From NCBI RefSeq assembly GCF_033096445.1, contig NZ_AP028155.1, forward strand, positions 2,485,880 through 2,549,879: a stretch of 64,000 nucleotides of DNA, read 5' to 3'. A model generated the notes under the pieces. It was not told the origin of the DNA. It made no database searches and was given only the letters and a program-made list of their open reading frames with translations. This document shows positions 28,797 through 38,900 of the stretch, piece after piece. The translations under genes were made by a program, and so were the position numbers. Each line of letters begins with the position of its first letter. Position 1 is the first letter of the stretch. The DNA comes from Butyricimonas faecihominis. Its GTDB lineage: Bacteria; Bacteroidota; Bacteroidia; Bacteroidales; Marinifilaceae.

Positions 28797-28852
28797 TATC
28801 GTAAATTATCGTTCTTTGATGGACTTTTCTAAAACTAGTATTACTTTGGAAA

Positions 28853-29428
28853 TTAGACAAAAAATAGGAGATAAAAATGCTCTTTTAACTGTTCCCGCAA
28901 TTTACGATAAGCTGTTTTTTTCAAAGCATGAACTGTCCCCTCGGCAATCCCCATCTCACTGGCAATCTGTGGGTTTTTCAATCCTTCCATGGCATACTTG
29001 ATGATGGTTCTCATCTGAGGAGGCAACCCCTCAATGGCTTTCCGGACCAACATATAAGTTTCTTGCTCGATAACCTCTTCTTGAAAATATTCTTCTGATT
29101 CCCGGTTCGCCTCGTCCACGTATGCCTGATTTACTTGCTCTCGTTTCAAGTAATTCAAACACCGGTTACGTGCCACCATATAAAGAAATCCCTTTACTTT
29201 ATATATATCCTCGAAATCAGCCCGTTTCTCCCAATAACTCAATAGCGTCTCCTGCGCGATATCCTTGCATTGCTCCTCGTTCTTCACATACTTTGAGGCA
29301 AATACACATAGGATAGGATAATAATCTCCAAAGAACTCCTTAAACGAGTTCTTATCTCCCTCCCTTATATCTGCCACGATATTCCGCATATTACACTCAA
29401 TCTGTTTTTTCCAATTCCATTGACCCAT
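28853..29428 (-). CDS. Orphan ECF RNA polymerase sigma factor
   Basis: This 191-residue ECF sigma factor has region 2 (about 28-100, with CKDIAQETLLSYWE) and region 4 (about 130-185, helix-turn-helix around NPQIASEMGIAEGTVHALK). The true start may be Met14, since MRNIVADIREGD looks like the usual beginning of the family. It has no FecR gene downstream: the next gene on that side is the tail of locus B on the other strand, whose FecR lacks a sigma gene. The two may be a pair split by a rearrangement. Confidence 0.92.
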   Translation of the reverse strand: MGQWNWKKQIECNMRNIVADIREGDKNSFKEFFGDYYPILCVFASKYVKNEEQCKDIAQETLLSYWEKRADFEDIYKVKGFLYMVARNRCLNYLKREQVNQAYVDEANRESEEYFQEEVIEQETYMLVRKAIEGLPPQMRTIIKYAMEGLKNPQIASEMGIAEGTVHALKKTAYRKLREQLKEHFYLLFFV

Positions 29429-29450
29429 TATTGGCCATCTGATCTACATA

Positions 29451-29480
29451 CAAAAATACATAATAAATCGTACAATCAAA
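29451..29480 (-). promoter_or_regulatory. Possible promoter of the orphan sigma gene
   Basis: On the minus strand TTTG (29477-29480) and TATTTTTG (29451-29458) are separated by 18 bases, one short of the usual spacing. The predicted start is about 16 bases before the gene. Confidence 0.45.
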
Positions 29481-29855
29481 ATCTTCAGATTTTCCGGAGA
29501 AAGAATATACTATCGTACAATACGAATACTTTCTTATCACCATACATCTGTTTATCACCACGATACACTATCAACAAATAGCAAGCCTGCCTTTTTTAAT
29601 AAACATTTTATGCTGAAATTGTAAAAACAAAATGTTCAAAAGTGACGTTTAGAGGTAAGAAGTCGAATAACTATTTCGACAAATGAATATATTTATTAAA
29701 ATTCTCTAATCATCAATATTCCTTTATAAACAAAAGGAGTACGTCAAAATTATCTCAACGCACTCCTTGTAATTATCTTTAAAACCGGAAGCCATGCATA
29801 AACTGTGGATAAAAAGAAGCATTAAAATCTCATATAGCATCTCCCGGTTTTAATA
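29481..29855. other. Intergenic region between the orphan sigma gene and locus C
   Basis: No gene is supported here. It holds a terminator for locus C (29734-29768), a weak pairing of AAAACCGG with CCGGTTTT around 29781-29855, and a second copy of TCGTACAAT (29513) whose partner is at 29468. The rest is AT-rich without clear features. Confidence 0.5.
29734..29768 (-). terminator. Intrinsic terminator of locus C
   Basis: Read on the minus strand, AAGGAGTGCG pairs with CGTACTCCTT (29759-29768 with 29734-29743) through ten pairs including one G-U, with a 15-base loop, followed by TTGTTT. Confidence 0.65.
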
Positions 29856-32147
29856 CTATCTCACCATCATCATAGATGATTTAGCTGCTTTGGGTTTACT
29901 CCCATTTACCAATTCTTCCAACTTATCCATTAATGCCTGACCTCTCAAATTCGTTCCAACAATGCGCCCCTCTTTATCCAGAACTAGAACATAAGGGATC
30001 CCTGAGAATTGGTACAATCTCATCACATCTTTCCCTGCCTGCGGGGCACACACCTGTTCCCAAGGCATATTTTCTTCACCTAAAGCTTTTTTCCAAGCGG
30101 CATCGCTCTTATCAATTGACACGCTAAAGAAGGCTACTCCTTTATCGCCATACTTCGCATAGGCCTCTTTCAAATGGGGAATCTCAGCACGACAAGGACC
30201 ACACCAAGATGCCCAAAAGTCCATGACAAGAATCTTTCCACGAAAATCTTGTGGTCCCATATTCTTTTTCCCGTCAGGTGTCGGACAAGCAAATTCCGGT
30301 GCAACCTGACCTTGTCCTGATAATTCTTTCTGAGTTAACACCTCTTGAAACTCTTTCACAGCTGTACTTGTTGGATACAATTTTGACAAATTTGCTGCAA
30401 TTTTTTTTACCATTTCCGCATATTCATTTTTCTCCAGAGCTTTTAAGATCGCTATAACAGCCTCCCTATCAGCATACAACTCAGCCCAATATTGTAAACG
30501 ATTCGGTAAATCCCCACTCACAATATCAGCGACCTCAACGGCCAATTGCCTTTTTACACTATCAGCCAAACTGATATATTCACGAATAGGAACAGGAACC
30601 TTTGTCAACATTTCATACATTTGAAAAACTTCCCAGTTCAGAGCGTTCATCACCTCATTATCCTTTCCTCCACGGATCGGGTAATAAGAAGGACGAACAA
30701 CTTTAAATTTCGCATTACCAAAACCGGGAAAATCAACACTCAAATCCTCCGTCCCAGCCCAAAATTCCACTCTTTGGCCTCCTTGACATTCCAATATATA
30801 CACACCCGGAGTCGCTACACGCATTTTCAACTCGTAAGTTCCATCAGATTTTATTGCACACGAATCGACAACCTCCTTAAAAAACCCCTCCTTCTTGATC
30901 ACACGGATCATATCCTCTCCTTCCCGTAAAGCTGCTACTTTCCCGGAAATATTGATCGTCGGACGATAATTTTTATCATTCTTCTCCGGGTGTCTTAATT
31001 TATCAGCTACACCCAAAAATGTATTCTTCAAAGCAGCCATATCTTTATCATTCGGCTTTTTATCGCAATTGGCTGCAATTACATCAAGCCATTTAGCCGC
31101 CTCTTCACGTAACACCATGTCCTTACACAAAACATTCACTTTCAACCCCCAATTATAAATCATGAAATCGTCATTCAATCCTTTCTTGATTCGTTCATTT
31201 CCCAACCGAATATATTCTTGCCAATTATTCGTTTTCATGGCATAATACATACGAGCCTCATCTATAATCTGTTCTCTCTGCTTCAGATCGGTCTTCATTA
31301 ATTGACTCGTGTACCGATCAAACCCTTTCGTGTCAAACACATCATCCTTCCAGTAACGGTAAGCCCCCTCACTATACAATTGATACAATTTCCGATTTAC
31401 TTCTTTCTCCCCGAAAAGCGTGATAAATTCTTCCCGATTTTTATACATGTACTTAGAGATGCCAGCATCTACATCTTTTACATATTTTTGAAAAAGTTTC
31501 CAATACTCCGGTTCTTTCAATCTAGACTTCTCCAACGTATTGAAATAATCCACACATACACGGGCAGCAACCTTATCTTCCCCGGCAACACTCAACACTT
31601 CCATATACTCTTGTATAAAATCCGGCTGACGATTACCCTCTCCATACTTCTTTTTCATCACGCTATATCCATTCCCGTCCAAGGCACGAGCGGCCTCTTT
31701 CAACAGTATCTCTGCAGGCGTAGTCCCGACAATCCGATGAAACATATTACCTCCCCCATCAATAAAAAGCAATGTAGGATAACCTAGGATCTCATATTGT
31801 TTATTCAACGTTTTACCCTCTTTGGATTCCATATCCATCTTCACGTTAATGAAATGGGAGTTAAAATAATCCCCGACCTCTTTCTTCGTGAACACGGTTG
31901 TCGCCAACATTTTACAAGGCACACACCAAGAGGTGTAACAATCCATAAATATCGGTTTACCAGTACTTTTTGCCTCAGCCAAAGCCTGTTCCCATGAACC
32001 TTCGAAAAAACGAATTCCGTTTTCTGCCTGTTTTTCAACAGGCTGTTGATCGATTTTGGCAACCGTCATTTGCGCATCAGACACCTTTACACTTGAGAAT
32101 AAAATTCCCAGTATCCCAAGAAGCGTCAATAAATAATTACATTTCAT
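29856..32147 (-). CDS. Large periplasmic protein with two thioredoxin domains, last gene of locus C
   Basis: This 763-residue protein has a signal peptide (to about 26), an N-terminal thioredoxin-like domain (about 45-160) with SWCVPC (Cys75 and Cys78), a long helical middle (about 160-390), a beta-rich DUF4369-like segment (about 390-480), more helix, and a C-terminal redoxin domain (about 620-745) with WASWCGPC (Cys649 and Cys652). The N-terminal domain resembles thioredoxins of the DsbD C-terminal kind, and the C-terminal one TlpA. Two CxxC centres in one chain could pass electrons within the protein. It follows the PKD-like gene by 27 bases. Confidence 0.88.
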   Translation of the reverse strand: MKCNYLLTLLGILGILFSSVKVSDAQMTVAKIDQQPVEKQAENGIRFFEGSWEQALAEAKSTGKPIFMDCYTSWCVPCKMLATTVFTKKEVGDYFNSHFINVKMDMESKEGKTLNKQYEILGYPTLLFIDGGGNMFHRIVGTTPAEILLKEAARALDGNGYSVMKKKYGEGNRQPDFIQEYMEVLSVAGEDKVAARVCVDYFNTLEKSRLKEPEYWKLFQKYVKDVDAGISKYMYKNREEFITLFGEKEVNRKLYQLYSEGAYRYWKDDVFDTKGFDRYTSQLMKTDLKQREQIIDEARMYYAMKTNNWQEYIRLGNERIKKGLNDDFMIYNWGLKVNVLCKDMVLREEAAKWLDVIAANCDKKPNDKDMAALKNTFLGVADKLRHPEKNDKNYRPTINISGKVAALREGEDMIRVIKKEGFFKEVVDSCAIKSDGTYELKMRVATPGVYILECQGGQRVEFWAGTEDLSVDFPGFGNAKFKVVRPSYYPIRGGKDNEVMNALNWEVFQMYEMLTKVPVPIREYISLADSVKRQLAVEVADIVSGDLPNRLQYWAELYADREAVIAILKALEKNEYAEMVKKIAANLSKLYPTSTAVKEFQEVLTQKELSGQGQVAPEFACPTPDGKKNMGPQDFRGKILVMDFWASWCGPCRAEIPHLKEAYAKYGDKGVAFFSVSIDKSDAAWKKALGEENMPWEQVCAPQAGKDVMRLYQFSGIPYVLVLDKEGRIVGTNLRGQALMDKLEELVNGSKPKAAKSSMMMVR

Positions 32148-32174
32148 ACTTTTTTTGATAACAAAATTAATTTA

Positions 32175-33746
32175 CTATTCTATTTTCCATCCCATATCTT
32201 TTATCTTTCCGAAACCGGAGAAAGATAGCAGGCTCCCTTTGTCCACGGCTCCGCTGGAAGGGTCAACCATGAATTGGTACACGGTTCCATTACCTTCCTT
32301 CTCGTTGTACGTGGCGACATACAGCACCTCGCAATCATTTACCGGAATGGGAGCCATCATCGTCGTCCCGTAACAATATTTCTGCAACCGGATACAAGTG
32401 ATCTGTTCTCCTGTCGGCACATTCCAAACAGGTCCATCCCCCGTCGTATTCGTCCCCTTATAATCGTATAGATAAAGCCCGTTACCTGTAGCATAATAAA
32501 AAATCTCTCCCTTATACCCTGCCGCAACAGAAACTATTCCATCCGACAAACCTTCACATCTTCCCATATCATACTTCCCGACACCAACCATCGTTTGAGA
32601 ACTAAAATCAGCAATCAACAGATAATAATGCCCGGTAGCATCTCTCATCACAATATCCTCGTAATGCCCCATAACAAAACCAGAAGACATAATGGCCCGA
32701 CCATAATCACTCGCCACCAATTCCAACCCCACGTTCTTACAATCAAAAGCTACTGCTGCATCTTGAGCAGGGAAATCAGAAACCTCAGAACTATTTGCTT
32801 TCACACATTTAAAGCATTGCTGAACCTCATCATACAAGACAGCACTATAAGATGACGTTGTAGGACTCCAATTCGCCAATCGCCCGTATCCTCCGTAACA
32901 AGGCGCACCAAAATGAATGGACGATCTGTCCGAACCACTCGTCGTGTAATTAGCCGTATGTACTTTCCCGTCATTAATAACCATTTCTCGCTTGTTATAA
33001 AATGCAGTGTAATACCCCGGTGCTTTCACTTCGGGAGCCGTCCAAAACAAGGCATCAAAAGAATACAATTTAGTAAAAGACAATGGGTCTACCGCAACCA
33101 TATCCTTTTTGGTAACAGCCATAACAACCTCCGGTTTCGTCACTTTCGAATACAACAATCGCACAGGTTCCCCCTCTAACGATGCACCAGTAAACGTTTC
33201 AAACACATCAACCCAAACCTGTTCGTTAACAACATTCGGTGCAATCCGTTTATTAGCCAAGATCCCCACGTCAGTCTTTCCATCTCTTTCATACAACACC
33301 ATCCATCCCTCACTCAAACCGGCATTAACTTTCAACCCGAACTTCATAAATGCACGAACTCCCGTTTCCTTATTTAACACGGTGAACACCAACTCCCATT
33401 GGCGAGCATCCAGATTCAACGGAAGACTCAACTCGATTCCTTCCGCAATCGTATCTCTTCCCGCAATCGGAACATCTGTTCCCTGTTGATACACCACCCA
33501 GTTACATTCCAGTTCGGGATACAGATATTCTGAACCATTCACTAACTTTCCTTTGAAATACACCTTTATGGGTATATCCAAAACGTCTAACCGATTAACA
33601 GAATAATTCGCCAGAATCCCTGCGCCTGTTGAATCAATAACAATCTCATCCAAATCATGGTAATCGTAATTACCTTTATCATCATAACACCCCCATAAAC
33701 TCAAACAAGTCACGACGGTCAATAATATATATTTTAACATATCCAT
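32175..33746 (-). CDS. PKD-like family surface lipoprotein of locus C
   Basis: This 523-residue lipoprotein (Cys20 in LSLWGC, then YDDKGNYDYHD) has the same start as the locus A member. It also has an N-terminal Ig/PKD-like part (about 30-155) and a long beta-rich part with GEGYERDG-like turns. Met3 is an alternative start. It is probably a surface accessory protein of the SusCD pair. It lies 13 bases after DUF4843 and 27 before the double-thioredoxin gene. The ligand is unknown. Confidence 0.84.
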   Translation of the reverse strand: MDMLKYILLTVVTCLSLWGCYDDKGNYDYHDLDEIVIDSTGAGILANYSVNRLDVLDIPIKVYFKGKLVNGSEYLYPELECNWVVYQQGTDVPIAGRDTIAEGIELSLPLNLDARQWELVFTVLNKETGVRAFMKFGLKVNAGLSEGWMVLYERDGKTDVGILANKRIAPNVVNEQVWVDVFETFTGASLEGEPVRLLYSKVTKPEVVMAVTKKDMVAVDPLSFTKLYSFDALFWTAPEVKAPGYYTAFYNKREMVINDGKVHTANYTTSGSDRSSIHFGAPCYGGYGRLANWSPTTSSYSAVLYDEVQQCFKCVKANSSEVSDFPAQDAAVAFDCKNVGLELVASDYGRAIMSSGFVMGHYEDIVMRDATGHYYLLIADFSSQTMVGVGKYDMGRCEGLSDGIVSVAAGYKGEIFYYATGNGLYLYDYKGTNTTGDGPVWNVPTGEQITCIRLQKYCYGTTMMAPIPVNDCEVLYVATYNEKEGNGTVYQFMVDPSSGAVDKGSLLSFSGFGKIKDMGWKIE

Positions 33747-33759
33747 AATATCAACTTAA

Positions 33760-34527
33760 TTAAAAAGATATTGGTCCGTATTCATCCGAAAGAGGACGAT
33801 CGGGATTATCCGGATTATTATTATATTCCACAAGCGCAACACGGCATTTTTCCTGCAGGTACAAAGCCTCTGCGTACGACACTTCTCCGGGAGCCGTAGG
33901 TTTACCTCTATAAATGACCCTAGTGACCGCCTTGCCGATTACTTTTATCATAAACTGGTATTTCGTAAGACTATACGTACCGAAAAATTGTTTCAACGGT
34001 ATAAATTGTTCCGGATCATTATCCCAGTATATTGGTTTTTCTTCACGATCCTTCACGATCAACTTCAATCCGGAATACTCTTTCGTACCAATAGTCAACC
34101 AATCATTCGTCTTTAGCGCTAAAGAAATTGTAAATTCCCTATTTTTTAAATCACTCGTATTCTTGAAATAAATCGGGAAATAACCTCCTGATACTCCCGC
34201 TTTCAACACGTAAACCGGCAATTGATAATGCTTCCCCTCAATCAAAGAAGAAGAATCCCCTCCAACAACCTCCAATTCAAAAGGACAATCCTCCTCCAAC
34301 GACTTCCCGATCAATTTCACATAAAACTGTATGGAATCCAATTCCGTTCCCAGCGGACGGTAAGCGTAATTATACACCATGCTATCCACACGTCCGGAAT
34401 ACAACTCGGAACCAAACCAAAGATTCAAACTTCTCTCTGTCTGGTCATACATTAACTTATCCTCTTCATTACAGGCACACAGCATCCATGCCATGATAAT
34501 CCCTATCCATATAATTTGTTTTTTCAT
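33760..34527 (-). CDS. DUF4843 family lipoprotein of locus C
   Basis: This 255-residue lipoprotein (Cys19 in LCACNEEDK) has the DUF4843 pattern: an early LNLWFG strand, a DSMVYNYAYRPLG segment, and EGKHYQLP, which takes the place of GTNYDELQ in the locus A protein. It has the same position in the operon as in locus A and is four bases after SusD. The function is unknown; it is presumed to sit on the cell surface with SusD. Confidence 0.82.
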   Translation of the reverse strand: MKKQIIWIGIIMAWMLCACNEEDKLMYDQTERSLNLWFGSELYSGRVDSMVYNYAYRPLGTELDSIQFYVKLIGKSLEEDCPFELEVVGGDSSSLIEGKHYQLPVYVLKAGVSGGYFPIYFKNTSDLKNREFTISLALKTNDWLTIGTKEYSGLKLIVKDREEKPIYWDNDPEQFIPLKQFFGTYSLTKYQFMIKVIGKAVTRVIYRGKPTAPGEVSYAEALYLQEKCRVALVEYNNNPDNPDRPLSDEYGPISF

Positions 34528-34531
34528 ATCA

Positions 34532-35980
34532 TTACCTGTTATTTACCCAACCCGGATTTTGCAATTCATCCTTCGGTAAGGGAAGTTTATATAATCCTAA
34601 TCCTGTCATATCAGCATCTGTACGCTTGATTGTAGGCATATTCAAACGCTTATAACAAAAGAACAATTGTCCCTCTCCAATAATTTCTTTTCTAAACTCC
34701 GATACCAGCAAGGAATTAAAATTCTCCAAATCACCTGTTCCCAAATCCCCGATTCCCCGATGACGACGAACCTCGTTCAAAGCACCCAACACATCACCCG
34801 AAGTATGGTAACGACTCTCCGCCAAGATATAATACATCTCGGACAACCGCATCAATGGCATTTTATTCCGGTAAGCAACCGGCCAAACAGTTGATCCGTC
34901 ACCAGACAATTGGTCATACTTTTTCAAATAATGCATTCCTGCACTCAACCCGGTACCACTCTTAAACTGGTATAGGTAACGATAATCCTGCGTTCCCTCG
35001 TAATAATCCAATAACGAAGATTCATCCAAAGCAAAAGCGGAATTGCTACCGGAAAAATAAGTCTCAGCCCGACTTTCTAATGTCACCACGTTCAAGGCAA
35101 ACAAATGCTCGGATGAAAAAGACAGATCGGCCATTTTTTCATTAGTCAGATTCGATTGCTTTACCCATTCAAATTTTCCGGATTCAATCACTTCCATGGC
35201 ACAACGGATTGCATTCTGATAGTCCTTCTTGTAAAGATAAGCCCTAGCCATCAACCCCTTCACCGCATAATAATTTAAATGCACTTGTCGGTTCATCAGA
35301 TAACCATTATCTGTTGTCTCGGCAATTGCTTTTCCCGTATAAATCGGGTCACTTTTCAAATATTCAGCCGCATTTCCTAAATCTACTAGTACCATATCGA
35401 CAATCTCCGCAACAGTCTTCTGCGGGAACACCTCTGGCGTGTATTCCGTCACGTACGGGATTGCTTTCTTGGCGGGATCTTCAGCATAACTAGCCCCAAA
35501 CAATCGTAATAAATCGAAATGCAAGAAACCGCGTAATGCCAAAGCTTCCCCTTTAATTACCTCATAATTAGGATTTGTAAACAGCGATTTTTTCGCATCA
35601 ATTTCCCCCAGCAATTTATTTGTATTCGCAATTGCATTATATAACCCACACCACAAAGAATCGATTCGTATTTCCGTCTGAATACTCTCGTATGTATAAT
35701 CTTTATCATCCAGATAAACCATCGGTTGATAGTCCCACTCCTGCGCTAACACACCTAACATACCAAATGTCAACTCTTTCCCGTACAAATACTCTTGAGT
35801 CATAATACTATATACCCCGGACAGCGCCTCTTTAAAACCGGTTTCTGAAGAAAACAAATCCTTATCCTTCACTTGTGATTTCGGCTCCACGTCCAACCAA
35901 TCGTTACAAGATACCGTCGCCAGCATAACAACGCATAAGTACAAGCATCTTTTGTAAAAATGTATTTTATTTCTCATCAT
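34532..35980 (-). CDS. RagB/SusD family lipoprotein of locus C
   Basis: This 482-residue lipoprotein has Cys25 in TVSCNDWLDVEPKS, the SusD start motif, then TPR-like helices (LALRGFLHFDLLRLFG) and the C-terminal RLSEMYYILAESRYH helix. It is the substrate-binding lid for the SusC just upstream (14 bases). The overall pattern is close to that of locus A. Met2 could equally be the start. No sequence clue identifies the ligand. Confidence 0.93.
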   Translation of the reverse strand: MMRNKIHFYKRCLYLCVVMLATVSCNDWLDVEPKSQVKDKDLFSSETGFKEALSGVYSIMTQEYLYGKELTFGMLGVLAQEWDYQPMVYLDDKDYTYESIQTEIRIDSLWCGLYNAIANTNKLLGEIDAKKSLFTNPNYEVIKGEALALRGFLHFDLLRLFGASYAEDPAKKAIPYVTEYTPEVFPQKTVAEIVDMVLVDLGNAAEYLKSDPIYTGKAIAETTDNGYLMNRQVHLNYYAVKGLMARAYLYKKDYQNAIRCAMEVIESGKFEWVKQSNLTNEKMADLSFSSEHLFALNVVTLESRAETYFSGSNSAFALDESSLLDYYEGTQDYRYLYQFKSGTGLSAGMHYLKKYDQLSGDGSTVWPVAYRNKMPLMRLSEMYYILAESRYHTSGDVLGALNEVRRHRGIGDLGTGDLENFNSLLVSEFRKEIIGEGQLFFCYKRLNMPTIKRTDADMTGLGLYKLPLPKDELQNPGWVNNR

Positions 35981-35994
35981 TCAATTTTTTATTA

Positions 35995-38900
35995 TTAAAA
36001 CGTTGCCTGCAAACTAAAAGAAAAGGTTCTGGCAAACGGATATTCCAAGCCTCGCTCCGTTTTCACGGATGATACCCGAAACACGTCTGTCATGTAAAAA
36101 GCCAATTTCAAACGCTCCGCAAACTTAGATATATTCAGATGTTTAAAATCATACCCTAAATTCAACGATGCCAGAGATAACTCATTTTGTCTCTCAACGA
36201 AACGATCCGTTGGACGGGTAGTTGTCGGAGTTTCAGTTATTCGCTTAAAAAACGTAACATCGCCCGGATTTTTCCACGTTCCGGAGAATACCCGACGATC
36301 CAAATTATATTGAATATCAACATTCTCTACCCGATCAACTAACGTCTGATTATAGTAATCACCCCCAACCTTATAACTAAACGAACAATTCAAAGAAAAT
36401 CCCATATACTCCGTATTAAATCCAAAATTACCTTGAAATTTCGGATTAGACTCCCCACATACAACCTGATCGTTAATATTCCATTCGTAAGTCTTCTCCC
36501 CCTTACGATTCAAAAATAATTCATCTCCTGTCTCCGGATCGATACCCAATGAACGAACCGCCCAAATAGCACTGGTAGATTGTCCCTCTTCAAAGCGAGT
36601 GAAAGGCTTCGACGGATTAACATCATCGTCATTTTGAGCCTCATTCGAATGCGTCAAAGCATCTGAAATTTTCACGATTTTATTCTTATTATGAGAAACC
36701 GAACCAAAAATCGTGAAATAGGCATCCTTTTCCGTATTATTATACACCCGCCAATTCAACGTAGCATCAAACCCTTTATTCTGAACTTCTCCCAAATTTT
36801 CCTTGAAAGTATTGAACCCCGTTGAACCAGACAAATCGAAATCAACCAACAAATTATCCGTATTGCTCACATAATAATCGAAACGAAAAGTCAAAGAACC
36901 GAAAAACTGGGCATCCACACCAATATTAATATCTTGAGTCCGTTGCCATTTCAGCTTATCGTTCGCCATTCCCATCAAATACGCCCCCACAATATTATCA
37001 TATTCCGCATTCGTGAAATACTTATACGTTGCCATGGCTTGATAAGGATTAAAGTTCTGGCTACCCGTGTACCCGACAGAAGCCCGTAACTTCAATTGTT
37101 TCAACCATTCCTGCCCACTCATAAAACTCTCGTAATGCATATTCCATCCGATACCTGCCGACCAAAAACCACCCCAACGATTGTCCGATCCATACACGGA
37201 TGACCCACTCAACCGATAAGACAAATCCGCCAAATAACGATTATCGTAAGAATAATTTATCGCTCCGACAAGACCGATTTCCCGTGTCGTAGTCTCATCT
37301 CCCGACGGGCTGCCATTTTCCGCATATTGTTTGGCAAAAGCCACGTGATCCACCTTATCATTCAGGAAACCCCAAGCCTCCATACCATGATAATCATAAC
37401 TATCCTGTTGCAAATTCCAGTTCAAATTGGCAAACAACAAATGTTTATCCCATTGTTTCGAGTAATTCAACGTAGCATCCAATTTCAAGGTCTTACTCGT
37501 TCCATCCTTAATGTAATAAGAACCACGTTTGAAATAGTTATCTCCCGTCCAATCAGCAAACTTCGTATGATTACCCGGATAAAAATCCTCCCGACTATCC
37601 TGTTTCTGAGTATAACCGAAACGGCCGATAAACTTCAGATCTTTATGCATCTGCCATTCCATGTAGAAATTATTTGTAATCTCCGTATATTTTGAGAAAT
37701 TTTTTGTCCCCAATGTCGCATTATACAAAGGATTATAATACACACTTGCTGTCTGCCAATACGATCTCTGGAATGTTCCCAACACTCGTTTCAAATTACC
37801 ATTCTCATCTTTCGGACTCCAATAAGGATTCAACTTTGTATATTCTGAAAAACTACCATAAGGTGAATCATCTGCCCGATTAAACGCCACACTCAAAACA
37901 TTTCTAAAAATCATCTTATTATATCGGTAAGACAAAGTAATTGCTCCAGCCACATTTTCACGACTTGATTCTTTCATCACACCCGCAACTTTATTATATG
38001 AAAGATCAACCCCATATCGCAGATAGTCATCTCCTCCTTCCAAATATAGCGAATGTTTATGTCCCACGCCTGTTCTCAATGGTTTTGCGAGCCAGTAGGT
38101 ATTCACCCCACGGGCAATCTCCCGTTCAATCGCATTATACTGTTCCAAACTAAATTGCTCGTCTATCGGGTAATAAGCCTTATAACGCCCGCTCTCCCAC
38201 TCTACCTGTAACTTTTCTTTTGCATTACACAAATCATAACTAGACAAATCCGGAGTTGTAATATTCAAGTCACCGGAATACGAAACCTTTAATTTTCCTT
38301 TCTCCGGTTGTATCGTCTCGATAACCACCACCCCGTTAGCCGCACGAGAACCGTAAATAGCCTTAGCTGCCGCATCTTTCAAAAGTGTCACCGAAGCCAC
38401 CCGGTTCATGTCCAAATCGAACACTTTTTCTACCGTTGCCTCAAAACCATCCAAAATAAATAAAGGCTGATTCGGATTCGACTCGTATTCTCCCTTCACA
38501 TTAGGCAGACTGGAAGCTCCACGCACTTGAATGTCTGGAGTCCTGTTCGGATCAGAACCGAAATCCACATTCTCCATTACCATAAACGAAGGATCCATAT
38601 TCTTCAAACTTTGTAGAATATTTTGATTCCCCATCCGTTTTAAATCTGCTTGTTTAAACGTGGTCGCCGCACCAGTAAAACTTTCTGCCTTTCGGGTAAA
38701 AATTCCGGTAATAACCACCTCTTCCATTTCACTCACCTCATCCAATAACACTACATTTAACGTCTTCTCTCCTTTCCACACCACCTCTTTCGTGGTCATA
38801 CCCACGAAAGAAAACACCAGAACCACCGAATCACGTTTAGGAATCGTGATCGAAAAATCTCCATCATTTGCAGTAGCCACCCCCGTTGTGGTACCTTTCA

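Noticed and set aside
28816-29001. A 61-codon plus-strand reading frame
   Set aside because: It overlaps the 3' part of the well-supported sigma gene on the other strand and has no family features.
19033-29480. Insertion sequence or integrase gene that could explain the locus B rearrangement
   Set aside because: No transposase or recombinase was recognised on either strand here; only short repeats remain, so no mobile element is called.
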